Shown here in pieces: positions 40,102-47,403 of a stretch of 54,781 nt of DNA; the first letter of the stretch is position 1, and every line of letters begins with the position of its first letter. A model generated the notes under the pieces. The model saw only the letters and a program-made list of their open reading frames with translations, was not told the origin of the DNA and did not search any database. The position numbers and the translations under genes were made by a program. The stretch comes from Longimicrobium sp. (GTDB taxonomy: Bacteria > Gemmatimonadota > Gemmatimonadetes > Longimicrobiales > Longimicrobiaceae): assembly GCA_036377595.1 (NCBI GenBank), contig DASUYB010000023.1, forward strand, positions 1 through 54,781, read 5' to 3'.

Positions 40102-40779
40102 ATGTCTCAAGAGAAGCAGCCTTCGACAGAACTGGAGCAATTGCATTCCAGCGTCGAATCATTGCGTGCAGTAGTAACCAACGCTTCCGTGGGCGCTTTG
40201 AACGCGGTGCCGCTCTTCGGAGGACTCCTTGCTGCATGGATTTCTCAGTTCCAGCAGCGAGAACTGCTCAAACGTCTGCTGGCCGTCTTGGATGATGCAG
40301 TCGCCCGTATTCACCAACTCGAAGAATCGGGACGAGAAATAAGAATCGACGACGAGTACATCGAGTTTGTTGGCGAAGCAGGCATTCTGGCTGCTCGGAC
40401 ACGTAGTGAGCAGAAGCGTCGATATTTTTCCGGTCTAATCGCCTGTGGTGCTGTGGAGTTTCGTTCGGGTGAAAGAGATCGTGGCAGAATGATGGCAACG
40501 ATTCTTAACCAAATGGATGATGCTGCCTTGAATCTGTTTATTATGATCATGATAAGGCCACATACCCAGAACGTTCATGGATTTTGGGGTGCTTCCCGCC
40601 CGATGAGCATCAAGCTCAGTGATTTCCCAAGCGGTAGTGGGCGTGATCTTTCTATTTTGGTTGCCCACGGGTTGGTTGAATTAGGCGCAACCCGCGGCGC
40701 ACGTGGCGATACGGTTCAAATGACTGTCACGCACTTAGGAATTTCTTTCTTCGAGTGGATTTCTACCGGGAACAAGTAA
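40102..40779 (+). CDS. Unknown protein, low GC, possibly Abi-alpha (DUF4393)-like
   Basis: The 225-residue protein has an N-terminal helical part with a short hydrophobic stretch (VGALNAVPLFGGLLAAWISQF). A long helix pair (LLKRLLAVLDDAVARIHQLEESG) and a segment (ILAARTRSEQKRRYFSGLIACGAV, ILNQMDDAALNLFIMIM) recall the layout of DUF4393 abortive-infection proteins. The end looks like a winged helix (SILVAHGLVELGATRG...MTVTHLGISFFEWIS). That match is from memory and weak. GC is near 50% against about 70% in neighbours and codon use is unlike theirs, so it was acquired recently. It stands alone between a broken gene and ychF, with no clear ribosome-binding site. Function is unproven; a defence or membrane-regulatory role is a hypothesis. 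Confidence 0.6.
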   Translation: MSQEKQPSTELEQLHSSVESLRAVVTNASVGALNAVPLFGGLLAAWISQFQQRELLKRLLAVLDDAVARIHQLEESGREIRIDDEYIEFVGEAGILAARTRSEQKRRYFSGLIACGAVEFRSGERDRGRMMATILNQMDDAALNLFIMIMIRPHTQNVHGFWGASRPMSIKLSDFPSGSGRDLSILVAHGLVELGATRGARGDTVQMTVTHLGISFFEWISTGNK

Positions 40780-40824
40780 GTTCGACTACACTTCCTGAAG
40801 ATGCGGCCTTCTGAACTCATGGAA

Positions 40825-40853
40825 TTGAACTGGGCCGGATGCTTCGTTAGATT
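40825..40853 (+). promoter_or_regulatory. ychF promoter
   Basis: TTGAAC (40825-40830), a 17-bp spacer and TAGATT (40848-40853), 83 bases before the start codon. Confidence 0.55.
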
Positions 40854-40936
40854 CATCGTCGCTGGGCCGGGCTCCCGCTGGGGCGCCCGGCCTGTTCGTT
40901 TGCCGAAATCGCCATCCGATCAGGATCGTTGGAGAT

Positions 40937-42037
40937 ATGCTGAAGCTGGGGATCGTCGGGCTGCCGAACGTGGGGAAGAGCACGCTGTTCAACGCGCTGA
41001 CCGCGGCCGGCGCCGACGCGGCCAACTACCCGTTCTGCACCGTGGAGCCGAACGTCGGCATGGTGGAAGTGCCCGACCGCCGCGTGGACCTGCTGTCCGA
41101 GAAGGTGAAGCCGCAGCGCACCGTGCGCGCGGTGGTGCAGTTCGTCGACATCGCCGGGCTGGTGAAGGGCGCCAGCGAGGGCGAGGGGCTGGGGAACCAG
41201 TTCCTCAACAACATCCGCGAGACCGACGCGGTGGTGCACGTGGTGCGCTGCTTCGACGACGCCGACGTGGTGCACGTGATGGGGAGCGTGGACCCGGTGC
41301 GCGACCGCGAGGTCATCAACCTGGAGCTCGTCCTCTCCGACCTGGCGGTGGCCGAGAAGCGGCTGGAGCGCGTGCGCAAGGCCGCCAAGGGCGGCGACAA
41401 GGACGCGCAGGCCGAGGTGTCGCTCCTCGAGCGGCTCGTGGCCGCGCTGGGCGAGGGGCGCGCCGCGCGTACGGTCGACGCGAGCGACGACGAGTGGAAG
41501 CTGATCAAGGGCTTCAACCTGCTGACCAGCAAGCCCGTGCTCTACCTGGCCAACGTGGCCGAGGACGACCTTCCCGAGGGCGACAACGCGCACGTGCGCG
41601 CGCTCCGCGAGGCCGTGGCGGAGAGCGGCGAGGTGGCGGAGGTCATCCCCATCTCCAGCAAGATCGAGAGCGAGCTGGCCGAGCTGCCGCCCGAGGAGCG
41701 CGAGGAGTTCCTGCACTCGCTGGGGCTGGAGGAGCCGGGGCTGCACCGGTTGATCCGCGCGGGCTACCGGCTGCTGGGCCTGCAGGTGTACTTCACCGCG
41801 GGCGAGAAGGAGGTCCGCGCCTGGGAGATCCCCGTCGGCGCGAAGGCGCCCGAGGCGGCGGGGGTGATCCACAGCGACTTCGAGCGCGGCTTCATCCGCG
41901 CCGAGACGGTGGGATGGGACGACTTCGAGAAGACCGGCTCGGTGAAGACCGCCCGCGAGCAGGGGCTGATGCGCAGCGAGGGGAAGGAGTACGTGGTCAA
42001 GGACGGCGACATCCTTCTCTTCCGCTTCAACGTCTGA
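40937..42037 (+). CDS. ychF: YchF/OLA1-family ribosome-binding ATPase
   Basis: The 366-residue P-loop protein has G1 GLPNVGKST (8-16), G2/G3 with FVDIAGLVKGASEGEGLGNQFL and a G4 position (VLYLANVAEDD) without the usual NKxD, as in YchF, which prefers ATP. A coiled coil and the C-terminal TGS domain (YFTAGEKEVRAWEIPVG...IHSDFERGFIRAETV) complete it. The final VKDGDILLFRFNV is the family's invariant end. It binds ribosomes and affects translation and oxidative-stress response. The start ATG 40937 follows GGAGA. It is monocistronic, with its own promoter and terminator. Confidence 0.96.
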   Translation: MLKLGIVGLPNVGKSTLFNALTAAGADAANYPFCTVEPNVGMVEVPDRRVDLLSEKVKPQRTVRAVVQFVDIAGLVKGASEGEGLGNQFLNNIRETDAVVHVVRCFDDADVVHVMGSVDPVRDREVINLELVLSDLAVAEKRLERVRKAAKGGDKDAQAEVSLLERLVAALGEGRAARTVDASDDEWKLIKGFNLLTSKPVLYLANVAEDDLPEGDNAHVRALREAVAESGEVAEVIPISSKIESELAELPPEEREEFLHSLGLEEPGLHRLIRAGYRLLGLQVYFTAGEKEVRAWEIPVGAKAPEAAGVIHSDFERGFIRAETVGWDDFEKTGSVKTAREQGLMRSEGKEYVVKDGDILLFRFNV

Positions 42038-42056
42038 CCGCTCGGTCCGGACGCAT

Positions 42057-42091
42057 GAAGAGCCGCGGGGAAGCCATCTCCGCGGCTCTTC
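42057..42091 (+). terminator. Terminator after ychF
   Basis: A 12-bp perfect stem GAAGAGCCGCGG/CCGCGGCTCTTC, 20 bases after the stop codon. Confidence 0.85.
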
Positions 42092-42187
42092 GTCATTTCA
42101 TCTCACGTTCGACTGATCTTTTTTTGTCTCTCCTGCTGCTTCCGCCTATCGGCTGTGCATTCCCACGCCGGTCTCAAAAGCAATGAA

Positions 42188-42250
42188 TCACACGGAGGGA
42201 ACGGAGGACTGACGTGGTATCCTCCGTTTCCTCCGTTCCCTCCGTGTGAG
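42188..42250 (+). repeat. Hairpin-family element, copy I
   Basis: TCACACGGAGGGAACGGAGG pairs with CCTCCGTTCCCTCCGTGTGA across a short apex (ACTGACGTGGTAT). The arms are of the ACGGAGG type; the apex lacks the usual GAGAACTCA core. Confidence 0.8.
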
Positions 42251-42346
42251 ACTTCTTTCAGGGCTTCGAATGCACAGTGACTCCTCCGATCGGGTATCAC
42301 TGAGGCCATAGAGGAAACGAACGGCCGATCGGGACACGCCGCTATT

Positions 42347-42378
42347 CCTCTGTGACCTCCTGCGCCCTCTGTGAGAGA
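42347..42378 (+). repeat. Solo right arm of the hairpin family
   Basis: CCTCTGTGACCTCC...CCCTCTGTGAGAGA, the same right arm as copy A, without a left partner. Confidence 0.6.
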
Positions 42379-42534
42379 CCTCTTCTCTTTTCCCCGTAAG
42401 GGTCGCGGCCAGCGGAGTGGGACGCTGCCCCGATCTCCCGCACACGGAAGGGGCGCGGGGGACACGGCGCGGCCCGATGCAAACGGTGGCGTCGCAAGCG
42501 GTTTGCGATGCGGGGCCGCTTCGCATCTCCGGCC

Positions 42535-42562
42535 TTGCGCCGGGCGCGGCACGCATTATCCT
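42535..42562 (+). promoter_or_regulatory. Promoter of the HD-GYP regulator operon
   Basis: TTGCGC (42535-42540), a 16-bp spacer and TATCCT (42557-42562), leaving a leader of about 145 bases. Confidence 0.5.
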
Positions 42563-42712
42563 GTTAGCGGGTCGATCCACAATCTGTGCCGCTCTCGCCA
42601 TCTCCCCACCCCAACCCGTCGTGCTGCACCCGCCGCACGTGGGGTGAACCGACGGCGCGGCGGCACGGGCCGATCATCACCGCAGCTCCTTTCCCCCCGC
42701 GCGCGAGAGATC

Positions 42713-43807
42713 ATGGTTGCACCCCACCCGCAGGACCGCCGCCCGTACTCCCGCATCCTGATCGTCGACGACGAAGACAGCCTGCGCAAGGTGCTCCGCC
42801 TGGGCCTTTCGCAGGACGGCTACGACGTGCGCGAGGCGGAGAACGGCCAGGTGGCGCTGGATCTGATGACGCGCTGGGCGCCGGACGTGATCGTCTCGGA
42901 CCTGCTGATGCCCGAGGTGGACGGGATCGAGCTGCTGCGGCAGGCCAAGGAAGCCGACGACACCATCGGCTTCATCGTGCTGACCGGCGTGGGAACGACC
43001 AGGCAGGCGGTGCAGGCGCTGCGGCTGAGCGCCGACGACTACCTGCTCAAGCCGTACGACGTGGACGAGCTGTCGATCTCCGTCGGACGTGCCCTCGAGC
43101 GGCGCGCGCTGGTCAAGCAGAACCGCTTCTACCAGCAGTGCCTGGAGATGCGGGTGTCGCAACTGGGCCAGCAGCTGGAGAAGCTGACCGCCGAGGCGCT
43201 GATCTCCCTCGCGGGCGCGGTGGAGGCGCGCGACGGGTACACGGGCGCGCACCTGGAGCGGGTCACGCGCTACGCGCAGGCGGTGGGGATGGCGCTGGAG
43301 CTGGACCGCGACCGGCTGCGCACGCTGTGGATCGGCGCGCTGCTGCACGACATCGGCAAGATCAGCGTTCCCGACAGCGTGCTGAACAAGCCGTCGGCGC
43401 TCAGCCCGCACGAGCTGACGGTGATGCGCGAGCATCCCAAGCTCGGGGCGGCCATCCTGGAGCAGAGCTCCTTCCTTTCCACCGCGGTTCCCGCCGTCCT
43501 CCACCACCACGAGCGGTGGGACGGCGACGGCTATCCGTATGGGCTGCGCCGGGGCGAGATCCCCATCGAGGCGCGGGTGCTGGCGGTGGCAGACACCTAC
43601 GACGCCATCATCACCGACCGCGCGTACCGTCCGCGCCGGCCGGAGGAGGCGGCCATCGCCGAGCTGCAGCGCTGCAGCGGCTCCCAGTTCGACCCCGAGG
43701 TGGTGGACGCGTTCGTCGAGGCGCGCCACCACGGCTTTCCCGAGCCGGTGGCGCCGCGCTTCTGGCAGAGCGACGCCATGCTCCTTCCCGAGCCGGCCCT
43801 GGCATGA
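42713..43807 (+). CDS. Response regulator with HD-GYP cyclic-di-GMP phosphodiesterase domain
   Basis: The 364-residue protein joins a receiver domain (ILIVDDEDS, phospho-acceptor Asp63 in VSDLLMPEVDG, switch Lys113 in LLKPYD) by a coiled coil to an HD-GYP domain. H212-D213 lie in LLHDIGK, and HHERWDGDGYPYGLRRGEIP (265-284) carries the GYP signature with metal His residues. The active site looks complete, so it should hydrolyse c-di-GMP when phosphorylated, lowering biofilm formation or changing motility, as in RpfG. The start ATG 42713 is the first in frame after the promoter. It overlaps a GAF/HisKA protein (ATGA), its probable input partner. Confidence 0.93.
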   Translation: MVAPHPQDRRPYSRILIVDDEDSLRKVLRLGLSQDGYDVREAENGQVALDLMTRWAPDVIVSDLLMPEVDGIELLRQAKEADDTIGFIVLTGVGTTRQAVQALRLSADDYLLKPYDVDELSISVGRALERRALVKQNRFYQQCLEMRVSQLGQQLEKLTAEALISLAGAVEARDGYTGAHLERVTRYAQAVGMALELDRDRLRTLWIGALLHDIGKISVPDSVLNKPSALSPHELTVMREHPKLGAAILEQSSFLSTAVPAVLHHHERWDGDGYPYGLRRGEIPIEARVLAVADTYDAIITDRAYRPRRPEEAAIAELQRCSGSQFDPEVVDAFVEARHHGFPEPVAPRFWQSDAMLLPEPALA

Positions 43808-44664
43808 GCCCCGTGCGCGAGCCGCCCCCGGCCCAGTCCGCCGCGTTCGCCATCTTCTGCGGCGAGCTGGCCGACACGCTGGCGCGGCCGGCCGAGCGCA
43901 AGCGCAACCTGGTGCGGCTGGCCGAGGCGCTGGGCGCGCTGGCCGGCGGCTCGGCCGTGGTGCTCTTCACCCCCGCGCCCGACGGCGTGCTGCAGTGCGA
44001 CGTGGGCACCGCCGCGCTGGCCCACCTGGAGGGCGATCTCGTCCCCGCCGACGGCACGCTCGAGGGCGAGGCGTTCACCAGCCGCGAGGCGCGCACCTCG
44101 CCCAACCTGCGCGCCGACCCGCGGGCCTTCCTCCCCGTGCAGCGCGCGCTTCCCAACGCGCCGGCGCTGGCCACTCCTCTCCTCTCGGCGAGCGGATGCG
44201 CGGGCGTGGCGCTGCTGGCCAAGCCGCGCCGCGACACCGAGTTCGCGCCGTCGGAGATCGCCACGCTGCAGCTGGCGGCCACGCTGGTGGGCGGCGCGCT
44301 GCAGAGCTTCGGCGAGCACGAGCGGGTGCGCGCCAGCCGCGCGGTGATCGAGATGTGGCGCGCCGGGCGGAAGGAGAGCGAGGGCGACGCCGATGCCGCG
44401 CGGAGCGTGCTGCGTGCCGTGCGCCACGAGCTGAACACGCCGGTGGCGGTCATCTCCAGCAATCTCCAGCTCTGCGCCTCGCCCGACCCGGCGGACTGGA
44501 AGCTCCCCGCGCCCGAGCTCTGGCAGGCCATGCGCGCCGGCGCCGCGCGGCTGGAGGAGGTCAGCCGCCTCCTGCGCGCGCTGGACGAGAGCGACGGGCC
44601 CATCGCGCTGGACGAGCAGGGGCGCTTCATCCTCCCCGGCAGCACGAACGGGCACCCCAAGTAA
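43804..44664 (+). CDS. GAF-HisKA protein lacking a kinase ATPase domain
   Basis: The 286-residue protein has a GAF-like sensor domain (about 30-170: LAEALGALAGGSAVVLFTP, SPNLRADPRAFLPV, GVALLAKPRRDTEFAPSEIATLQLAATLV). A HisKA dimerisation helix follows with an intact phospho-site motif VRHELNTPVAVISSN (His208) and a second helix. The protein then stops: no N, G1 or G2 boxes of an HATPase domain follow in any frame. It may serve as a dimeric His phosphotransfer or scaffold protein for the receiver of the overlapping HD-GYP gene, or be a truncated kinase. Its sequence shows no decay. The stop is followed closely by hairpin copy J. Confidence 0.8.
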   Translation: MSPVREPPPAQSAAFAIFCGELADTLARPAERKRNLVRLAEALGALAGGSAVVLFTPAPDGVLQCDVGTAALAHLEGDLVPADGTLEGEAFTSREARTSPNLRADPRAFLPVQRALPNAPALATPLLSASGCAGVALLAKPRRDTEFAPSEIATLQLAATLVGGALQSFGEHERVRASRAVIEMWRAGRKESEGDADAARSVLRAVRHELNTPVAVISSNLQLCASPDPADWKLPAPELWQAMRAGAARLEEVSRLLRALDESDGPIALDEQGRFILPGSTNGHPK

Positions 44665-44673
44665 GAGAGTGGT

Positions 44674-44735
44674 TTCACGCAGAGCAGCAGAGGCAGCAGA
44701 GAACTCACTCCGCTGCCTCTGCTGCTCTGCGTGAG
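44674..44735 (+). repeat. Hairpin-family element, copy J
   Basis: TTCACGCAGAGCAGCAGAGG and CCTCTGCTGCTCTGCGTGAG are perfect arms apart from the outermost base. The apex is GAGAACTCACTCC. It begins 10 bases after a stop codon. Confidence 0.9.
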
Positions 44736-44844
44736 CCAGATCTTTTCAGGATTTTGGATCGGCGCTGTCGGCGGATGCCCGCGAGGCGGTATTTTCGCCC
44801 GCGTGGGTGTGGGGATGACGATCGAGCGTGGAGATGGAGCGCGG

Positions 44845-45738
44845 ATGGCGACGGGAGACGGCGGGGCGGGGGAGACGCTGGGGATGCTGCTGGAGCTGCT
44901 CGACCTCGAGCGACTCGACCTGAATCTCTATCGCGGGCAGAACCGCGACATCGGCTCGGGGCGATTGTTCGGCGGGCAGGTGCTGGCGCAGGCGCTGGTC
45001 GCCGCCGGGCGCACGGTGGAGGAGGGACGGAGCGCGCACTCGCTGCACGGCTACTTCATGCTCGCGGGCGACCTCGACATCCCCGTGGTCTACCAGGTCG
45101 ACCGCATCCGCGACGGGCGCAGCTTCACCACGCGGCGCGTGCTGGCCATCCAGGAGGGGCGCGAGATCTTCACCATGACCTGCTCGTTCCACGTGGCCGA
45201 GCAGGGGATCGAGCACGCCGCCCCGATGCCGGACGTGCCCATGCCCGAAGATCTCCCGCGCGAGCTGGACCTGGTGCGCGCGATGGCCGAGCGCATCCCC
45301 GAGCCCGTGCGCGAGATCTACACGCAGGACCGACCGATCGACTTCCGCACCGTCAGCCCCGTCGATCCCTTCGCGCCGGAGGTGCGGCCTGCGGTGAAGC
45401 ACACCTGGTTCCGCGTGGACGGCCGCCTCCCGGACGACGCGATCCTGCACCAGGCGGTGCTGGCGTACGCGTCGGACTACGGGCTGCTGGGCACGGCGCT
45501 GCTGCCGCACGGGCTGTCGTTCATGATGCGCCGGGTGCAGGCCGCCAGCCTGGACCACGCGGTGTGGTTCCACCGCCCGTTCCGCGTGGACGAATGGCTT
45601 CTCTACGCGATGGACGCCCCCGCCGCCGCCGGCGCCCGCGCCTTCACCCGCGGCTCGCTCTTCACCCGCGACGGCGCCCTCGTCGCCAGCACCGCGCAGG
45701 AGGGGCTCATCCGGCTGCGGAGCGGCGGGCAGGCTTGA
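44845..45738 (+). CDS. tesB: Acyl-CoA thioesterase II
   Basis: The 297-residue double hot-dog protein matches TesB: LYRGQNRDIGSGRLFGGQVLAQAL near the N-terminus, HSLHGYFMLAGD, YQVDRIRDGRSFTTRRV, and in the second hot dog HQAVLAYASDYGLLGTALLPHG (catalytic Asp) and WLLYAMDAPAA with the final Gln-containing ASTAQEGLIR. It hydrolyses medium- and long-chain acyl-CoA. The start ATG 44845 (GGAG five bases before) gives the same short lead as E. coli TesB; an in-frame ATG at 44815 is possible. A TATTTT at 44790-44795 may be its -10. Confidence 0.9.
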   Translation: MATGDGGAGETLGMLLELLDLERLDLNLYRGQNRDIGSGRLFGGQVLAQALVAAGRTVEEGRSAHSLHGYFMLAGDLDIPVVYQVDRIRDGRSFTTRRVLAIQEGREIFTMTCSFHVAEQGIEHAAPMPDVPMPEDLPRELDLVRAMAERIPEPVREIYTQDRPIDFRTVSPVDPFAPEVRPAVKHTWFRVDGRLPDDAILHQAVLAYASDYGLLGTALLPHGLSFMMRRVQAASLDHAVWFHRPFRVDEWLLYAMDAPAAAGARAFTRGSLFTRDGALVASTAQEGLIRLRSGGQA

Positions 45739-45791
45739 CGGAGGGGTGCGGCGCGAGGATCTGGAACTGTGCGATACCATCACCATCTGCA

Positions 45792-46220
45792 ATGGAGGTG
45801 ATCGTGTACCCCACGCTTGATGAGCTCACGGAGGGAGGTCAGCTGGTCGTCGACGAAGCGACGGATTGGGAGGTCGGCCGCTGGTGGGCCAAGGCGAGCG
45901 AGTTCCGCCGCGCGTCCGATTTGCTTCAGGAAGATCCGGACAATGCTTTTCTGCTTGGCTACATCGCTGCGGTACAGGCCGCGACCGCAATCGTCCGGGC
46001 GGGTGGATATCGGGCCGTTGGGCGGACGCTGCATCACAACACCTTCGCTGGTGCAGTTGCGCTCAGTGGAGGACGATTGTCGAAAGCCGGTAGAATGTTG
46101 GACCGGTTAGGGCCCGTCTTCGGCTCAGTGGATCGGGGTGAGCCGAATGTGTCGAGACGAGATCTCGAGTTGCTGCGTGCGGCGTCGGACAGCCTGTTCC
46201 GCGAGGTCGGTCGCGACTGA
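45792..46220 (+). CDS. HEPN-like orphan protein
   Basis: The 142-residue protein is mostly helical. The block FRRASDLLQEDPDNAFLLGY IAAVQAATAIVRAGGYR followed by RTLHH resembles small HEPN domains, including an R-x6-H spacing (Arg, AVGRTL, His) like the HEPN ribonuclease motif. In toxin-antitoxin pairs HEPN proteins partner with MNT nucleotidyltransferases, but none is adjacent. GC content is lower than that of the neighbours, suggesting acquisition. ATG 45792 has no strong ribosome-binding site. The identification is by pattern only; it could be an unrelated helical protein. Confidence 0.5.
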   Translation: MEVIVYPTLDELTEGGQLVVDEATDWEVGRWWAKASEFRRASDLLQEDPDNAFLLGYIAAVQAATAIVRAGGYRAVGRTLHHNTFAGAVALSGGRLSKAGRMLDRLGPVFGSVDRGEPNVSRRDLELLRAASDSLFREVGRD

Positions 46221-46241
46221 GTGGGAGAGAGCACACGCACG

Positions 46242-46273
46242 AAAAGCCCGCCGACCTCGAGGGTCGGCGGGCC
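46242..46273 (-). terminator. Terminator of rpsT (bidirectional with the HEPN-like gene)
   Basis: A perfect 11-bp stem GCCCGCCGACC/GGTCGGCGGGC. On the minus strand it is followed by TTTT (complement of 46242-46245). Confidence 0.9.
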
Positions 46274-46300
46274 TTGTGCTGGCCTGTCGGTGCCGGGCGC

Positions 46301-46558
46301 TTACGCGCCGAGCTTGCCGATGAAGGCGGTCAGGCGGCTCTTGGCGCGGGCGGCCTTGTTGGGATGCACGATGCGCTTGCGCGCCGCGCGGTCCAGCAGC
46401 GAGGTGGCCTCGCGGAGCGCCGTGGCGCCCTCGCCGGCGTTGGCGGCCGTGCGCACCTTCTTCAGCGCGCTGCGCAGCCGCGAGCGGAAGGCCCGGTTGC
46501 GGGCGGCACGGATCTCGTTGGTCCGCATCCGCTTCTCGGCGGACTTGACGTTCGGCAA
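46301..46558 (-). CDS. rpsT: Ribosomal protein bS20
   Basis: The 85-residue basic helical protein of the 30S subunit has PNVKSAEKRMRTNEIRAARN at the N-terminus and the C-terminal VHPNKAARAKSRLTAFI, the typical S20 pattern. It starts at TTG 46558, with GGAGG six bases upstream. A UUG start is also known for E. coli rpsT, where it takes part in autogenous control, so the rare start is probably functional. It has a perfect promoter, a leader hairpin and its own terminator. Confidence 0.96.
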   Translation of the reverse strand: MPNVKSAEKRMRTNEIRAARNRAFRSRLRSALKKVRTAANAGEGATALREATSLLDRAARKRIVHPNKAARAKSRLTAFIGKLGA

Positions 46559-46579
46559 GGCTGGCCTCCGGAAAACATC

Positions 46580-46598
46580 GGCGCCCTGCACGGGCGCC
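46580..46598 (-). promoter_or_regulatory. Leader hairpin before the rpsT ribosome-binding site
   Basis: A perfect 7-bp stem, GGCGCCC (46580-46586) with GGGCGCC (46592-46598), ends 10 bases upstream of the GGAGG (46569-46565). It is a candidate for S20 autoregulation of translation. Confidence 0.45.
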
Positions 46599-46653
46599 CG
46601 ATCGGGTTGATACGGTTGACGTACTGCTGATTGCCCGGAAAACGGGAAGCCGA

Positions 46654-46682
46654 ATTATACCCGAACTGCCCGGTGGTGTCAA
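46654..46682 (-). promoter_or_regulatory. rpsT promoter, perfect consensus
   Basis: Minus-strand TTGACA (46682-46677), a 17-bp spacer and TATAAT (46659-46654). It is the only perfect sigma-70 type promoter in the window, and the leader is about 90 bases. Confidence 0.9.
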
Positions 46683-46701
46683 CCCCGCGCCACGGCTCGT
46701 T

Positions 46702-46730
46702 TTGACAAGCAATCACCCCGCGTCTAACTT
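46702..46730 (+). promoter_or_regulatory. Promoter of the M50-scp operon, predicting a leaderless mRNA
   Basis: TTGACA (46702-46707), a 17-bp spacer and TAACTT (46725-46730). The ATG is at 46738, exactly where transcription should begin. Confidence 0.7.
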
Positions 46731-46737
46731 GGCCGGC

Positions 46738-47403
46738 ATGGATCCCCAGCGCCTGCAGGACGTCCTGCTCAGCCTTCCCGTTCTGCTCCTGGCCTTCTCC
46801 GTCCACGAGTTCATGCACGCCTACGTGGCCCTCAAGCAGGGCGACGACACCGCGTACATGCTGGGGCGGGTGACGCTGGACCCGCGCGCCCACATCGACC
46901 CCATCGGCAGCCTGCTCTTTCCGCTGATCGGGGCCATCTCCGGCGCGCCGCTGATCGGCTGGGCCAAGCCCACGCCCACCACGCCGCGCAAGTACCGCAA
47001 GTACGTGCAGGGCGACATCCTGGTCTCCCTGGCCGGGATCTTCGGCAACTTCCTGCTGATCCTGCTCTTCGCCGTCCTCTTCGCGCTGGCGGCGTTCGCG
47101 TTCCGCGCCAGCGGCGGGAGCGACGTGGCGGTGACCGCCGCGCGCCTGTTCGAGAAGGGCGTGCAGCTGAACTTCTTCCTCATCATCTTCAACCTCATCC
47201 CCGTGCCGCCGCTGGACGGGTCGCGCGTGCTCTACCACCTCCTCCCCGCCAACCTGGGGAGCGCCTACCGGCAGCTCTCCTCCTTCGGCTTCGTCATCCT
47301 CTACGCGCTGATCTTCACCGGCGCGCTCAACCGGCTGTTCTACGCGGTGGCCGACGTGCCGCGCTGGTTCCTGGTCCCCGGGCTGATGGTGCTGGGGGGA
47401 TGA
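46738..47403 (+). CDS. Site-2 protease-family (M50) membrane metalloprotease
   Basis: The 221-residue polytopic protein has the zinc motif HEFMH at 23-27 inside the first membrane helix. The second zinc-site motif lies in NLIPVPPLDGSRVL near residues 152-166 (the Asp ligand of LDG). Between them are IGWAKPTPTTPRKY and a helix SLAGIFGNFLLILLFAVLF. It belongs to the short S2P group (YwhC/RseP-like without PDZ), which cleaves membrane proteins, including anti-sigma factors. ATG 46738 lies at the predicted transcription start. The last bases overlap scpA (ATGA). Confidence 0.9.
   Translation: MDPQRLQDVLLSLPVLLLAFSVHEFMHAYVALKQGDDTAYMLGRVTLDPRAHIDPIGSLLFPLIGAISGAPLIGWAKPTPTTPRKYRKYVQGDILVSLAGIFGNFLLILLFAVLFALAAFAFRASGGSDVAVTAARLFEKGVQLNFFLIIFNLIPVPPLDGSRVLYHLLPANLGSAYRQLSSFGFVILYALIFTGALNRLFYAVADVPRWFLVPGLMVLGG

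Larger units (their letters stand above)
42038..42712 (+). other. Long gap between ychF and the HD-GYP gene
   Basis: It contains the ychF terminator, hairpin copy I, a solo arm, the promoter at 42535 and a leader of about 145 bases. No gene is supported. Confidence 0.55.

Noticed and set aside
45763-45790. GGAACT-N16-ATCTGC as an ECF promoter for the HEPN-like gene
   Set aside because: The -10 would touch the start codon so transcription would begin inside the gene; weak -10.
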